A stretch of 64,000 nt of DNA from Nocardioides sp. R-C-SC26 (GCF_021246465.1 NZ_JAHRHK010000011.1:47206-111205); one strand, 5' to 3'; shown: positions 1 to 10,634, numbered from the stretch's first letter. The notes: generated from the sequence alone by a model not told the origin. A program made the numbers and translations.

Positions 1-18
1 CGAGCGGCGGCCCGGTGT

Positions 19-324
19 CTACTCCGTGTCAGCCGCCGAGGCGCTACCGGCGGGACCGGAGGCACCCGGTGCCTCTGGCTCCTCAGGCACCGACATGCGC
101 CGGGCAGGGCGCTTGGTGCTCGGGTCGTAGAGCCCGGCCTCCGCAGCACGGTCGACATTGCGCAGCCGCGTGACCAGGCTGAAGCCCAGGATGACGATCG
201 CGAGCACGCCGAGTCCGAACAGCCCGAAGGCGGTCCATCCTGCGACGACGTCCTCGTCGTCGGGCAACGGATCGGTCGCAAGCAGCCACAACATGCCTGC
301 CATGGTCGCAGACGGCGCCATCAC
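19..324 (-). CDS. small single-pass membrane protein downstream of mca
   Basis: A 101-residue protein of unknown function. Residues about 28-52 form one hydrophobic membrane segment, followed by Arg/Asp-rich sequence and a Pro/Ala/Gly/Glu-rich, probably disordered tail. The GTG start overlaps the mca stop codon in a GTGA arrangement, so it is very likely translated with mca as the last gene of a two-gene unit. I recognise no enzyme motif. The position next to mca suggests a link to mycothiol-dependent detoxification or export of mercapturates, but this is inference from neighbourhood only. Confidence 0.75.
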   Translation of the reverse strand: MMAPSATMAGMLWLLATDPLPDDEDVVAGWTAFGLFGLGVLAIVILGFSLVTRLRNVDRAAEAGLYDPSTKRPARRMSVPEEPEAPGASGPAGSASAADTE

Positions 325-1247
325 GAGGCCGCCTCGGGCACGACGCCGGCGAACAGGTCACTCTCCGGCATGGGTGAATCGACGACGCTGCGCACCAGCT
401 CGTAGTCCTCGGTGGGCCAGACCTCGGTCTGGATCTCCCGCGGCACCGCGAACCAGAACCCGTCCGGGTCGATCTGGGTGGCGTGGGCCAACAGAGCCTG
501 GTCTCGGACGCCGAAGTAGTCCGAGCAGGGCACCTTGGTCGTGACCCGGGCATCCCACTCCGGCTCGGGCTTCCAGTCCTTGAGCCGCTCCTCCCAGGGC
601 GATTCCAGCCCGTGCGCGACCATCGCGTCGTGCAGCCGCTGCATCCGCTCCCGGTTGAACGAGTGGTGGTAGTAGAGCTTGCTGACCTGCCACGCCGGTC
701 CGGCGTCGGGGTACAGCGCCGGATCGGACGCGGCCTCGAACGCGGCCACCGACACCTCGTGGCAGCGGATGTGGTCGGGATGGGGATACCCGCCCCGCTC
801 GTCGTAGGTGGTCAGTACGTGCGGCCGGTGCTCGCGGATCAGGCGCACCAACGCGGCCGTCGACTCCTCGAGCGGGGCGAGCGCGAAGCAACCCTCGGGC
901 AGCGGCGGCTTGGGGTCACCCTCCGGCCAGCCGGAGTCGACGAAGCCGAGCCAGTGCTGGCGTACGCCGAGGATGTCGCGTGCCCGCTCCATCTCCTGGC
1001 GCCGGATCTCGGTGATGTTCTCCCAGACGTCGGGGCGGTCCATCTTGGGGTTGAGAACCGATCCACGCTCACCGCCGGTGCAGGTGACGACGTGGACGTC
1101 CACGCCTTCGGCGACGTACATCGCCGTCGACGCGGCACCCTTGCTCGACTCGTCGTCGGGGTGGGCATGGACGTGCATCAGCCGGAGGCCGACACGGGAA
1201 GCTGCGGTCGTGGCGGAGGCCGACGGAGCCGGAGACTCAACGGACAT
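321..1247 (-). CDS. mca: mycothiol S-conjugate amidase
   Basis: Cytoplasmic zinc amidase that cleaves mycothiol S-conjugates to a mercapturic acid and glucosaminyl-inositol, a detoxification step of actinobacteria. The 308 residues show the PIG-L/LmbE-type signature AHPDDE at residues 28-33 followed by SSKGA, and a second metal-binding stretch with HPDH in the middle of the protein. Length and the CTGGERGS motif fit Mca better than the paralogue MshB, which is the main alternative. The start is an ATG six bases after a TAGGAT -10 box, suggesting a leaderless transcript. It is divergent from the DUF4307 gene and overlaps the small membrane protein downstream. Confidence 0.93.
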   Translation of the reverse strand: MSVESPAPSASATTAASRVGLRLMHVHAHPDDESSKGAASTAMYVAEGVDVHVVTCTGGERGSVLNPKMDRPDVWENITEIRRQEMERARDILGVRQHWLGFVDSGWPEGDPKPPLPEGCFALAPLEESTAALVRLIREHRPHVLTTYDERGGYPHPDHIRCHEVSVAAFEAASDPALYPDAGPAWQVSKLYYHHSFNRERMQRLHDAMVAHGLESPWEERLKDWKPEPEWDARVTTKVPCSDYFGVRDQALLAHATQIDPDGFWFAVPREIQTEVWPTEDYELVRSVVDSPMPESDLFAGVVPEAAS

Positions 1248-1253
1248 ACGACG

Positions 1254-1263
1254 ATCCTAGAAT
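1254..1263. promoter_or_regulatory. overlapping divergent -10 boxes for mca and the DUF4307 gene
   Basis: The core ATCCTAGAAT reads TAGGAT on the minus strand (1259-1254), six bases before the mca ATG, and TAGAAT on the plus strand (1258-1263), six bases before the GTG at 1270. The two -10 elements share two bases, so RNA polymerase could bind in only one direction at a time. Both starts would be leaderless. No convincing -35 hexamer is seen on either side. Confidence 0.6.
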
Positions 1264-1269
1264 TGCGTG

Positions 1270-1725
1270 GTGCCTCCCCCCGACCCGACCGCCCCGCACG
1301 AGCCGTCGGGCGCCGGCGCGCCCACGGATCTGGCCGATCGCTACGGCGTCCCATCCCGATGGCGCCGCGTCGCGCTCCTGACCGCCGCAGTCACGGTGGT
1401 CGTCGCGTTCGGCGGGTGGCTGGGCTGGACCATCTGGGAGCAGGCGCGGCCCCAGATCGCCTCGGGCGAGCTGCGCTTCGAGATCGTCAGCGACCGCGAG
1501 ATCGTCGCGACCTTCACCGTCGACCTCGCCGACGGCGTCGACCCGGCCGACACCACCTGCGAGCTGCGCGCCCAGGCCGTCGACAAGTCACTGGTGGGCC
1601 GGCTCGTGTTCGCGCCCCAGCCCGACGCCCGCAACCAGGTCACCCAGTCGGTCACCACCGTGCAACGCGCGACCGCCGTCGACCTGATCGGGTGCACGAC
1701 CGAGGGGCAGCAGCGGCCCCGCTGA
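1270..1725 (+). CDS. DUF4307 family membrane protein
   Basis: A 151-residue protein with a Pro-rich N-terminus, one membrane segment at about residues 36-57, and an extracytoplasmic beta-rich domain containing one conserved-looking Cys (in DTTCELRAQAVD) and a second near the C-terminus (IGCTTEG), which could form a disulfide. The family is widespread in actinobacteria beside mca and greA, as here; its function is unknown. Two adjacent GTG codons could start it. I prefer 1270 because it lies exactly six bases after TAGAAT, matching the leaderless pattern in this window; 1267 would leave only three. Confidence 0.8.
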   Translation: MPPPDPTAPHEPSGAGAPTDLADRYGVPSRWRRVALLTAAVTVVVAFGGWLGWTIWEQARPQIASGELRFEIVSDREIVATFTVDLADGVDPADTTCELRAQAVDKSLVGRLVFAPQPDARNQVTQSVTTVQRATAVDLIGCTTEGQQRPR

Positions 1726-2015
1726 CCCGGTCACCGCCGCGTGCCAGCCGAGGAACTGCGGCACCGTGCGGTCGGTTGCTAAGGTGGTGCATTCGGCCGA
1801 CCGCAGATCTTCAGGCTCCACCCGCGTCTGCGCCCCTACCGGGCCCAGCCGGGTGCCGAACCTCAGCCGATGAGGTGCGGAACCGCGCGGCCGACGTCGA
1901 GCACGACGCTGGACCACCCGTCCACGCCGGGATCGCCGTACGCACACCCCCACCCCGTCGCATCCGCGACACCGTGACATCGAGAACCAGCAGCGAGAAA
2001 GATCAGGAGACCGCC
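1726..2015. other. intergenic leader ahead of greA
   Basis: A 290-bp stretch without a convincing gene. A TAAGGT hexamer at 1780-1785 is a possible -10 box for greA, with a poor -35 region, which would leave a leader of roughly 225 nt. I see no riboswitch or attenuator consensus. Confidence 0.35.
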
Positions 2016-2519
2016 ATGTCGCAGTCGACCGAGCAGGGCACCGTCTGGCTGACCCAGGAGGCCCACGACAAGCTCCGCAGCGAGCTCGAGGAGCTCAAGG
2101 GTCCGGTCCGTCAGGAGATCATCGCCCGGATCAGCGCGGCGCGCGACGAGGGTGACCTGAAGGAGAACGGCGGCTACCACGCGGCGCGCGAGGAGCAAGG
2201 CAAGCTCGAGGGCAAGATCCGCCAACTGGAGGACATGCTGGAGCGTGCCGAGGTCGGCGAGACGCCGCCGGACGACGGTGTCGTCGAGCCGGGCATGGTC
2301 GTCACGTACAAGTTCGAGGGCGACGACGATGACGAGGCCGAGACCTTCCTGCTCGGCGCGCGCGAGATCGAGCCCGAGGGGCTCCAGGTCTTCTCCCCCC
2401 AGTCTCCGCTCGGCTCCGCGATCAACGGCAAGCCGCGCGGGGAGACTGTGAGCTACGAGGCGCCCAACGGCAAGACCCTCCGCGTGGTCATCCTCGACGC
2501 CAAGCCCTTCACCGGCTGA
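2016..2519 (+). CDS. greA: transcription elongation factor GreA
   Basis: Stimulates transcript cleavage by backtracked RNA polymerase. The 167 residues contain the N-terminal antiparallel coiled coil (about 8-80) whose tip carries the acidic motif DEGDLKENGGYHAAREEQ, and the C-terminal globular domain ending in a conserved GETVSYEAPNGKT-type strand. The reading frame stays open far upstream, but similarity begins at MSQSTEQG. The ATG at 2016 has an AGGAGA ribosome binding site at 2005-2010, so unlike many genes here it has a conventional leader. It converges with ilvA, with a palindromic repeat between the stops. Confidence 0.95.
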   Translation: MSQSTEQGTVWLTQEAHDKLRSELEELKGPVRQEIIARISAARDEGDLKENGGYHAAREEQGKLEGKIRQLEDMLERAEVGETPPDDGVVEPGMVVTYKFEGDDDDEAETFLLGAREIEPEGLQVFSPQSPLGSAINGKPRGETVSYEAPNGKTLRVVILDAKPFTG

Positions 2520-2539
2520 GGAAGGCGCTCGACCCACCG

Positions 2540-2574
2540 GGTCTCGTGACGGTCGCAGAGCGACCTCCTCGACC
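2540..2574. repeat. 35-bp dispersed palindromic repeat, copy 1
   Basis: Contains the hairpin GGTCGC-aga-GCGACC (2551-2565) inside a longer unit beginning GGTCTCGTGAC and ending CTCCTCGACC. Its reverse complement matches 63647-63681 at 33 of 35 positions. It lies between the converging greA and ilvA stop codons and may also act as a bidirectional terminator. Confidence 0.75.
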
Positions 2575-2603
2575 GCCGACCCCGGGTGGGCGGCCACGGC
2601 TCG

Positions 2604-3851
2604 CTACCGCGACTCGACCCGATAGCCCGCCCGGTGCAGCCGGGCGATCACCGAGGCGGCGTGGTCCTCGCCTCGGGTCTCCAGCTGCAGATGCACGTCG
2701 ACCTCCGCGAGGTTGAGCGTCGGGGAGATGCGTTCGTGGGTCACCTCGAGCACGTTCGCACCGCACTCGCCGACCTCCCCGAGCAGGCGCGCCAACCCAC
2801 CCGGCAGGTCGGGGATGGTCACCCGGACGTCGAGGAACCGGCCGGCCGCGGCCATGCCGTGCTGGATGACCTTGCCGAGCAGCACCGGGTCGATGTTGCC
2901 GCCCGAGAGCACCGCCACGACCGGACCGGTGAAGTCGCCGGGGGCGTCGAGCAGCGCGGCGACGGCGGCCGCACCGGCCGGCTCCACGACGACCTTCGCG
3001 CGTTCCAGCAGGGCGAGGAGCGCACGAGAGAGCGACTCCTCCGAGACCGTGAGGACGTCGTCGACGTGGTCGCGGACGGCGGCGAAGGTCAGGTCCCCGG
3101 GCAGACCGACGGCGATGCCGTCGGCCATCGTGCGCATGGTCTGCAGCGGCACCGGTCGACCTTGCGCGAGGGAGTCGGGGAACGCTGCGGCACCGGCGGC
3201 CTGCACCCCCACCACGCGGACGTCGGGGCGTAGCGCCTTCACCGCGATCGCGACGCCGGCGAGCAGGCCGCCTCCCCCGGTCGGCACGACGACCGTCGCG
3301 ACGTCGGGCACCTCGTCGAGCACCTCGAGCCCGAGCGTGCCCTGCCCCGCGACGATGTCGACGTGGTCGAAGGGGTGGATGAAGACCGCTCCCGTCTCCT
3401 CGGCGAAGGCACGTGCGGCCCCCAGCGCTCCCTCCAGGGTGGTGCCGGCGAACACGACGTCGGCGCCGTAGCCGCGCGTCGCCTTCTCCTTCGGGATCGG
3501 AGCACCTTCCGGCATGAAGACGGTGGCCCGGACGCCGAGTTGCTGGGCTGCCAGCGCGACCCCCTGGGCGTGGTTGCCTGCCGAGGCGGCCACGACTCCC
3601 CAGTCGCGCTCCTCACCACTGAGTCGAGACATCCGCACGAAGGCGCCGCGCGCCTTGAACGAGCCTGTGCGTTGCAGGTTCTCGCACTTGAGGTGGACCG
3701 GGGCGCCGACGACCGTGGAGAGCCACCGCGACTCCTCCATCGGCGTCACGACGGCGAGTCCGCGCAGCAGCTCCCGGGCGGAGGCGATCTCGTGCGCCGT
3801 GACCTCCTCGGTGGAGGCGGAGCCTGGTGCGTCGAACTGCGGGTCGGCCAT
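2604..3851 (-). CDS. ilvA: threonine ammonia-lyase
   Basis: PLP enzyme converting threonine to 2-oxobutanoate and ammonia, feeding isoleucine synthesis or threonine breakdown. The 415 residues contain the PLP-binding lysine in TGSFKARGA (Lys66), a Gly-rich phosphate-binding loop TGGGGLLAG, and a single C-terminal ACT domain (about 330-415). One ACT domain rather than the two-part regulatory domain of the classical enzyme is usual in actinobacteria and gives weaker or different feedback control. The gene starts four bases after the AI-2E transporter stop and is probably co-transcribed with it. Serine may also be accepted. Confidence 0.92.
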   Translation of the reverse strand: MADPQFDAPGSASTEEVTAHEIASARELLRGLAVVTPMEESRWLSTVVGAPVHLKCENLQRTGSFKARGAFVRMSRLSGEERDWGVVAASAGNHAQGVALAAQQLGVRATVFMPEGAPIPKEKATRGYGADVVFAGTTLEGALGAARAFAEETGAVFIHPFDHVDIVAGQGTLGLEVLDEVPDVATVVVPTGGGGLLAGVAIAVKALRPDVRVVGVQAAGAAAFPDSLAQGRPVPLQTMRTMADGIAVGLPGDLTFAAVRDHVDDVLTVSEESLSRALLALLERAKVVVEPAGAAAVAALLDAPGDFTGPVVAVLSGGNIDPVLLGKVIQHGMAAAGRFLDVRVTIPDLPGGLARLLGEVGECGANVLEVTHERISPTLNLAEVDVHLQLETRGEDHAASVIARLHRAGYRVESR

Positions 3852-3855
3852 GGGC

Positions 3856-5301
3856 TCAGAGCTCGGGCTGGGTGCCCGCCTCCGACTCGCGGAGCGAGTC
3901 CGACGACGGAGGAACCGCCCCGGTCTCGCGATAGTCCTCGTCCAACTCGTCGACCGGATCGTCGCCGACGTCGGTGAAGGAGGCCAGGTGCTGGACCACG
4001 GCGTTGGCGGCGGCGGCGAGCGGCACGGCGACGAGAGCGCCAGCGATGCCGCCGACCAGGATGCCGCCCGCGATCGCCAGGATCACGCCGAGCGGGTGAA
4101 CCGAGACCCAGCGCCCCATCAGGAAGGGCTGGAGCACGTGGCCCTCCAACTGCTGCACACCGATCACCACCGCGAACATGATCAGGGCTGTGACCGGACC
4201 CTGATCCACGAGCGCCACCAGCACGGCGACGGCGCCGGCCACGGTGGCACCGACCATCGGCACGAACGCGCCGAGGAAGACGAGCACGCCGATCGCCAGG
4301 ACGAACGGGACCTGGAGGATCGCGGCGCCGATCATGATCCCGATCGCGTCGACCGCGGCGACGATCACCGTCGCCCGGACGAACTGGGTCAGGCTGATCC
4401 AGGCCACCCGACCCGAGCTGTCGACCCGTTCGCGTGCCGCCCGTGGGGCCAGGCGCACCAGCCACGCCCAGATGCGCTCGCCGTCGGCGAGGAAGAAGTA
4501 GAGCGAGAAGAGCACGATGAAGAAGCCGGCGAAGACGTGACCGAGCGTGCCGCCGAGGGCGGTGGCCTGGGTGAACCAGTCGGTGTCGCTGGTGCGGTCG
4601 CGGATGGCCTGCTGGGCGTCCTCGATGTAGCCCTGGATCTGGGAGTCGCTGGCGTTGAGCGGCCCGTCCTTGAGCCATTGGCGGATCTGCCCCAGGCCCT
4701 GGACGGTGGAATCGGCCAGGTCGTCGGCGCCGCTGGCCACCTGCTGGCCGGCGAACGTGAGCAGGAGCCCGACGCTGCCCAGCATGCCCAGCACGACGAC
4801 GATCGCCCCGAGGCCGCGCGGGATGCCGACCACACCGAGGAGCCGCACCAGCGGGCTGGCCAAGGCGGCGAGCAGCAGCGCGATCGCGATCGGGAAGGTG
4901 ATGACCGAGAGGTAGCCCACGACCCAGAAGATCGCGAGGCCGGCGACGGCGATCACGATGAACCGCCATGCCCAGGCCGCGGCGAGGTCGAGCCCCCACG
5001 GCACCTGGGCGCGGCTGAAGTTCGAGCGCCCGCCCTCGACCGGTCGGACCTCTCCGCGCCGCTCGCGCTCCTCGCGCAGCAGGGCCCACTGCGCCGCGAC
5101 ACGCGCCGTCAGACGCTCCTCGCGCTCGCGCTCCTCACGGTGCCGTTCCTCGCGGAGCCGGTCGAGGAGCCGTCGTCGACGCTCGGGCTCGGAGACGTCG
5201 ACCTCCACGTGACCCTCTGCGGTGCCGTCACCAGGACGCGGGTGGAGGCTCGGCTCGGGCCGCTCGCCCCCGGGGGACTCGGAGGAGTCGTGGTTGGTCA
5301 C
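3856..5301 (-). CDS. AI-2E family transporter (PerM/TqsA type)
   Basis: Polytopic inner membrane protein of 481 residues. A charged Arg/Glu-rich cytoplasmic N-terminus (about 1-85) resembles a coiled coil. Paired membrane segments follow, with the family arrangement of a long extracytoplasmic region (about 165-240) and a C-terminal bundle containing the GVQQLEGHVLQPFLMG motif and a run of small residues. The family exports various small molecules; the name does not imply autoinducer-2. An ATG at 5346 is in frame, but the GTG at 5301 has an upstream AGGAT site and is preferred. Substrate unknown. Confidence 0.85.
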   Translation of the reverse strand: MTNHDSSESPGGERPEPSLHPRPGDGTAEGHVEVDVSEPERRRRLLDRLREERHREEREREERLTARVAAQWALLREERERRGEVRPVEGGRSNFSRAQVPWGLDLAAAWAWRFIVIAVAGLAIFWVVGYLSVITFPIAIALLLAALASPLVRLLGVVGIPRGLGAIVVVLGMLGSVGLLLTFAGQQVASGADDLADSTVQGLGQIRQWLKDGPLNASDSQIQGYIEDAQQAIRDRTSDTDWFTQATALGGTLGHVFAGFFIVLFSLYFFLADGERIWAWLVRLAPRAARERVDSSGRVAWISLTQFVRATVIVAAVDAIGIMIGAAILQVPFVLAIGVLVFLGAFVPMVGATVAGAVAVLVALVDQGPVTALIMFAVVIGVQQLEGHVLQPFLMGRWVSVHPLGVILAIAGGILVGGIAGALVAVPLAAAANAVVQHLASFTDVGDDPVDELDEDYRETGAVPPSSDSLRESEAGTQPEL

Positions 5302-5374
5302 CGGACCATCCTGCCTCGCCGCACCGACGTCCAGCACCCTCCCCACGCCGGGATCGGCACAGCCGCGGCGCGTG

Positions 5375-5617
5375 TCAGTCCTGTGCGGGCTCCCCAGCGC
5401 GGGAGGCGCGAAGCGCCTTCCAACCCACGGAGCCCAGTGCCGCTGCGATCGCCATGTTGACCACGATCAGGACCGCGTGCGCGACCCAGTACCCGGTGGC
5501 GCGGTCCTCGCCGGCCTCGTAGGCGCTGAACAGATTCGCGGCGAAGTTGCCGAACGACACCACGTTCCACACGGCGACGGCCAACAACAGGACGGCGTGC
5601 TTCCTCTCGAACCTCAC
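5375..5617 (-). CDS. SCO4848-type small membrane protein
   Basis: An 80-residue protein with two membrane helices (about 8-28 and 46-66) and the N-terminal pattern MRFERKHAVLLL typical of a small actinobacterial family named after Streptomyces SCO4848. Function unknown. The GTG start is six bases after a GACAAT -10-like box (5624-5629), consistent with a leaderless transcript. In Streptomyces, as far as I recall, the gene lies in the same neighbourhood as YihY-type and trpS genes, which also flank it here. Confidence 0.8.
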   Translation of the reverse strand: MRFERKHAVLLLAVAVWNVVSFGNFAANLFSAYEAGEDRATGYWVAHAVLIVVNMAIAAALGSVGWKALRASRAGEPAQD

Positions 5618-5662
5618 GCGGTCATTGTCGCCGGTGGGTCGCGGCTCGATGGCTCCGCGGGG

Positions 5663-6730
5663 TCACCGACGCCGAGGGACCCGGCGCACGACGCCGACCA
5701 GCGCGAGCATCGCGCCCGCGCCGGCCGCGAACGGTCGGATCCATCGCGGCCCGGCGCCGGGCTGGTCGAGCGCGTCCTCGATCGGCGCCGTCGGCCCCGC
5801 CCCGTTCCCCGCCGGTGGGAGCGACGGCCCGTGCACGGGCTCGCGGGGATGCTCCTGGCGATGGGCCCGCGCCTCCGGCGTGGTGTAGGCCCAGGCGGCG
5901 GCATAGAGCACGAGGCGGGAGAAGTAGTTGATCCAGACCAGCAGGATCAGCGCGATCCCGAAAGCCTGGAAGGCGGGCTGTCCCTTGGTCGAGGAGAGCA
6001 GCAGACCCGAGAACTGCTTGAGGACCTCGAACCCGATCGCACCGAGGACGGCGCCCTGCCACAGCGACCGACGCGGTAGATCCGGCTCGGTGAGCAGCTT
6101 GAAGACCGCGAAGAAGAGCACGACGTTCGCGGCGAGCCCGACCAGCAGCACCAGCACCTTCACGACCCAGCCCAGCTCGGAGCCGAAGCCGAGCCAGTCG
6201 ACGATGTCTGCGGAGAATCCTCCGACGAACCCGGCCACGGCCACCGTGACCAGGAGGACTACGCCGATCAGGGCGAGGGCGGCGAGATCGCGGAGCTTGC
6301 CGACGATCCACGACGGCTGCTCGGTCGGCGGCAGGTCGAACATCACCGTGAGCGCCTCACGAAGCGCCGAGACCCACCCCAGGCCGGAGTAGAGGACGCC
6401 GATCAGACCGATCAGGCCCGCGAATCCGGAGAACGAGCGGACGTCGTCGAGGGAGAGCTGGGTCTCCCGCTCCCCCACCACACCCGGCAGCACGGAGTCG
6501 ATCGCCGAGACCAGGGAGTCGTTCGCGTCGGGCCAGATCGTCGAGATGTAGCCGACGACGAAGAACGCCAGCGCCAGGATCGGGAAGAACGACAAGAAGG
6601 CGAAGTAGGTGACCGCACCGGCCTGCTGACTGCCCTGCGCCGTGCCGAAGCGCTCGTTCATGCTGAATACATGGTCGAGCGCGGGGTGGCGCTCGCGCAG
6701 GGACTGGAGTCGAGAGCGAAGACCTGCCAT
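5663..6730 (-). CDS. YihY/BrkB family inner membrane protein
   Basis: A 355-residue integral membrane protein with about six helices. Family hallmarks are the AGAVTYFAFLSFFPILAL segment near residue 40, the GLIGVLYSGLGWVSALREAL segment near 115, and SLWQGAVLGAIGFEVLKQ near 215. The C-terminus from about 285 is a Pro/Gly/Arg-rich cytoplasmic tail ending in a further hydrophobic patch. Once thought to be ribonuclease BN, the family has no established function. A GAGG site precedes the ATG, and the 2'-5' ligase-like gene ends six bases upstream, so the two form an operon. Confidence 0.85.
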   Translation of the reverse strand: MAGLRSRLQSLRERHPALDHVFSMNERFGTAQGSQQAGAVTYFAFLSFFPILALAFFVVGYISTIWPDANDSLVSAIDSVLPGVVGERETQLSLDDVRSFSGFAGLIGLIGVLYSGLGWVSALREALTVMFDLPPTEQPSWIVGKLRDLAALALIGVVLLVTVAVAGFVGGFSADIVDWLGFGSELGWVVKVLVLLVGLAANVVLFFAVFKLLTEPDLPRRSLWQGAVLGAIGFEVLKQFSGLLLSSTKGQPAFQAFGIALILLVWINYFSRLVLYAAAWAYTTPEARAHRQEHPREPVHGPSLPPAGNGAGPTAPIEDALDQPGAGPRWIRPFAAGAGAMLALVGVVRRVPRRR

Positions 6731-6736
6731 GGCGCC

Positions 6737-7261
6737 TCAGTTGCCCCCGGCGGTCGGCCCCAAACCGAACTCTCGGGTGGGACGCCATCCCTTGTGCTCG
6801 TCGTGGACGTAGAGATGGAAGGTGTTCACGTCGAAGGCGCACTCGAACCCGGCCAGCTCGCCGAAGGCCCGGTCGAGCGCGTCGTCGTCCAGGTGGTGGG
6901 CGATCGTCACGTGCGGGTGGTAGGGGAAGTCCAGCTCGACGGCGAGCGGGCCGGTGCGCACGACGTCGGCCAGCTGCTCGCACTCGCTGATACCTCGAGC
7001 CAGGCCGACGAACACCACCGGCGAGACTGGGCGGAACGTACCGGTGCCGCGCAGGTGCACCGAGAACGGCGGGTGCATCGCGGCGGCGGCGGCCAGGTGC
7101 GCCTCGATCTCGGCGAGGTCGTCACGCACCTCGGTGGGCGGCACCAGCGTGATGTGGGTGGGGATCATCGTCGCGGTCGCGTCGCCCAACGCGGTGCGGT
7201 AGTCCTGCAGCTGGGTGGCCCAGGGTTCGGGGATGGCGACGGCGACCCCGATGGTGAGCAT
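6737..7261 (-). CDS. 2'-5' RNA ligase / cyclic phosphodiesterase-like protein
   Basis: A 174-residue protein of the 2H phosphoesterase superfamily, with both catalytic HxT motifs visible: HITL near residue 37 and HVTI near residue 121. These enzymes hydrolyse or ligate 2',3'-cyclic phosphate ends of RNA or nucleotides; the physiological substrate cannot be told from sequence. The ATG lies seven bases after TAGGCT (7269-7274), suggesting a leaderless transcript. It is the first gene of a pair with the YihY protein. Confidence 0.85.
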   Translation of the reverse strand: MLTIGVAVAIPEPWATQLQDYRTALGDATATMIPTHITLVPPTEVRDDLAEIEAHLAAAAAMHPPFSVHLRGTGTFRPVSPVVFVGLARGISECEQLADVVRTGPLAVELDFPYHPHVTIAHHLDDDALDRAFGELAGFECAFDVNTFHLYVHDEHKGWRPTREFGLGPTAGGN

Positions 7262-7329
7262 GCGGCCGAGCCTAGTGGTGCAGGCGGGAAATCATCAGGG
7301 GCCGGGGGCCGTGACGGAGCCGGCCGAGG

Positions 7330-9179
<1,850 letters not shown>

Positions 9180-9245
9180 TCGCGCGCCCGTCCGCGCTCG
9201 CTCGGGTCGGCATCGACCAGGTCGGCGGGCGTCCGCCGACGTCCA

Positions 9246-9419
9246 GCCCGGGCGGCGGTGACCTACTGAGAGTTGCGGCCCGGGCGGCGGTGACCTACTG
9301 AGGCTTCCCGGTCGGCGAATCCTCAGTAGGTCACCGCTCGCCGGCCGCGGCCGCCCGCAAACCTCAGTAGGTCACCGCTCTCCGGCTGCGGCCCGCGCAA
9401 CCCTCACTGGCGCACCGCC
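9246..9419. repeat. cluster of short direct and inverted repeats sharing GGTGACCTACTGAG
   Basis: Two perfect 25-bp copies of a unit ending GGCGGTGACCTACTGAG lie at 9246-9270 and 9278-9302, 32 bp apart. The same core in inverted orientation, CCTCAGTAGGTCACCGCT, is at 9321-9338 and 9362-9379, and a decayed third inverted copy is at 9402-9419, each about 40 bp apart. The whole fills the 316-bp gap between the MDMPI-type and GNAT genes, in which I see no coding sequence. Copies can pair into long stems (for example 9278-9338). It looks like a nested palindromic intergenic repeat rather than a CRISPR. Confidence 0.85.
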
Positions 9420-9495
9420 CTCCCGGAAACGACCAGCGATGAGGCCGCCCGAAACCGGGAGGACGTCAGCCCGGCAGGCGTGGCACGGTGGAGGG

Positions 9496-10608
9496 GTGAG
9501 TCCATCCCCGACGGTCCCCACCCTCACCGACGGCGTCGTGACGCTGCGAGCGATCCGCGAGACCGACGCTCCGCGCGTGCACGAGCAGTGCGTCGACCCG
9601 GACTCGGTGCGCTGGACGCAGGTGCCCTCGCCGTACGCACCCGAGGACGCGATCGTCTTCACCCGCGACGTCGCCCCGCAGATGTGGGTCAGCGGGGAGG
9701 AGTGGATCTTCGCCATCGAGGTGGACGGCCTGTTCGGCGGCAGCCTCGCCCTGCGCGATCGCGGCCAGGGCCGGGCCGAGATCGGCTACGGCACCCATCC
9801 GGCGATCCGGGGAACCGGCGCCGCCGAGCGCGCCCTCCGGCTGCTCCTGGAGTGGGGGTTCGCCGACCAGGGCCTCACCGTCGTGACCTGGAAGGCGGCG
9901 GCGGGCAACTGGGCCTCGCGCCACCTCGCCTGGCGTGTCGGGTTCTCCTTCGACGGCGTTCTGCGCGGCACCCACCCTCACCGCGGCGAGCTCGTCGACG
10001 GCTGGATCGGCACGTTGCAGTCACACGAGACGCGTGAGCCCCGCCAGAGATGGCTCCGCGCACCGGTCCTGGAGACCGACGGCGTCCGCCTGCGGCCACT
10101 GCGCGAGCCAGACGTCGTCCGCGTGGTCGAGGCATGCTCCGACGAGCGGACCCAGCACTGGTTGGGCACGATGCCGACGCCGTACACGGCGGAGAACGCC
10201 TACGCGTGGTTCGAGGCGAACAGCGAGGGGCAGGCCGCTGGCACCAAGGTCACCTGGGCGGTCGTCGATCCGGCCGGCGACGACCTGCTCGCGGCGGTCA
10301 ACCTGTTCGACATCACCGATCGGGACTGCGAGATCGGCTACTGGGCCCACCCCCGTGCGCGCGGACGCGGCGTCGTCAGCGCCGCGGCGCGGGCCGCCGT
10401 CGGGTGGGCGTTCGAGGAACTGGGGGTCGAGCGCGTCCGCGGCGTCGCCGCCGTCGAGAACGGCGCCTCGCGGGCCGTGCTCGAGCGCGTCGGGATGACG
10501 AGCACGGGCGGCGAGCGGCTCGGCACGGTGCTGCGCACCGGCCCCGCCGACGTCGCGATCTACGACGTCCTGCGGACTGAGTGGGAGTCAGCCCGACCGC
10601 CACGGTGA
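9496..10608 (+). CDS. tandem GNAT-domain acetyltransferase
   Basis: A 370-residue protein made of two consecutive RimJ/RimL-type GNAT domains. The first spans about 8-170, with the acetyl-CoA loop in IGYGTHPAIRGTGAAERAL. The second spans about 185-360, with the loop in IGYWAHPRARGRGVVSAA. Both start with a DGVxLR strand, showing internal duplication. Each acetyl-CoA site looks intact, so both halves may be active. The substrate, perhaps a protein N-terminus or small amine, is unknown. The GTG at 9496 starts the first conserved strand; the open frame upstream runs into the repeat cluster. Confidence 0.85.
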   Translation: MSPSPTVPTLTDGVVTLRAIRETDAPRVHEQCVDPDSVRWTQVPSPYAPEDAIVFTRDVAPQMWVSGEEWIFAIEVDGLFGGSLALRDRGQGRAEIGYGTHPAIRGTGAAERALRLLLEWGFADQGLTVVTWKAAAGNWASRHLAWRVGFSFDGVLRGTHPHRGELVDGWIGTLQSHETREPRQRWLRAPVLETDGVRLRPLREPDVVRVVEACSDERTQHWLGTMPTPYTAENAYAWFEANSEGQAAGTKVTWAVVDPAGDDLLAAVNLFDITDRDCEIGYWAHPRARGRGVVSAAARAAVGWAFEELGVERVRGVAAVENGASRAVLERVGMTSTGGERLGTVLRTGPADVAIYDVLRTEWESARPPR

Positions 10609-10634
10609 CGGCGCCGCGCTGCGAGACTCGGCCC

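Noticed and set aside
1726..2015. Riboswitch or attenuator in the greA leader
   Set aside because: No known aptamer consensus or leader peptide is visible by eye.
483..2519. GreA extended by more than 500 residues
   Set aside because: Upstream part is antisense to mca and overlaps the DUF4307 gene; the ATG at 2016 has AGGAGA.
3514..5460. 648-residue open frame antisense to ilvA and the AI-2E transporter
   Set aside because: Asp/His/Arg-rich composition of an antisense shadow; the opposite strand has clear membrane helices.
9246..9419. CRISPR array
   Set aside because: Copies occur in both orientations, spacing varies, there are no unique equal-length spacers, and no cas genes are nearby.
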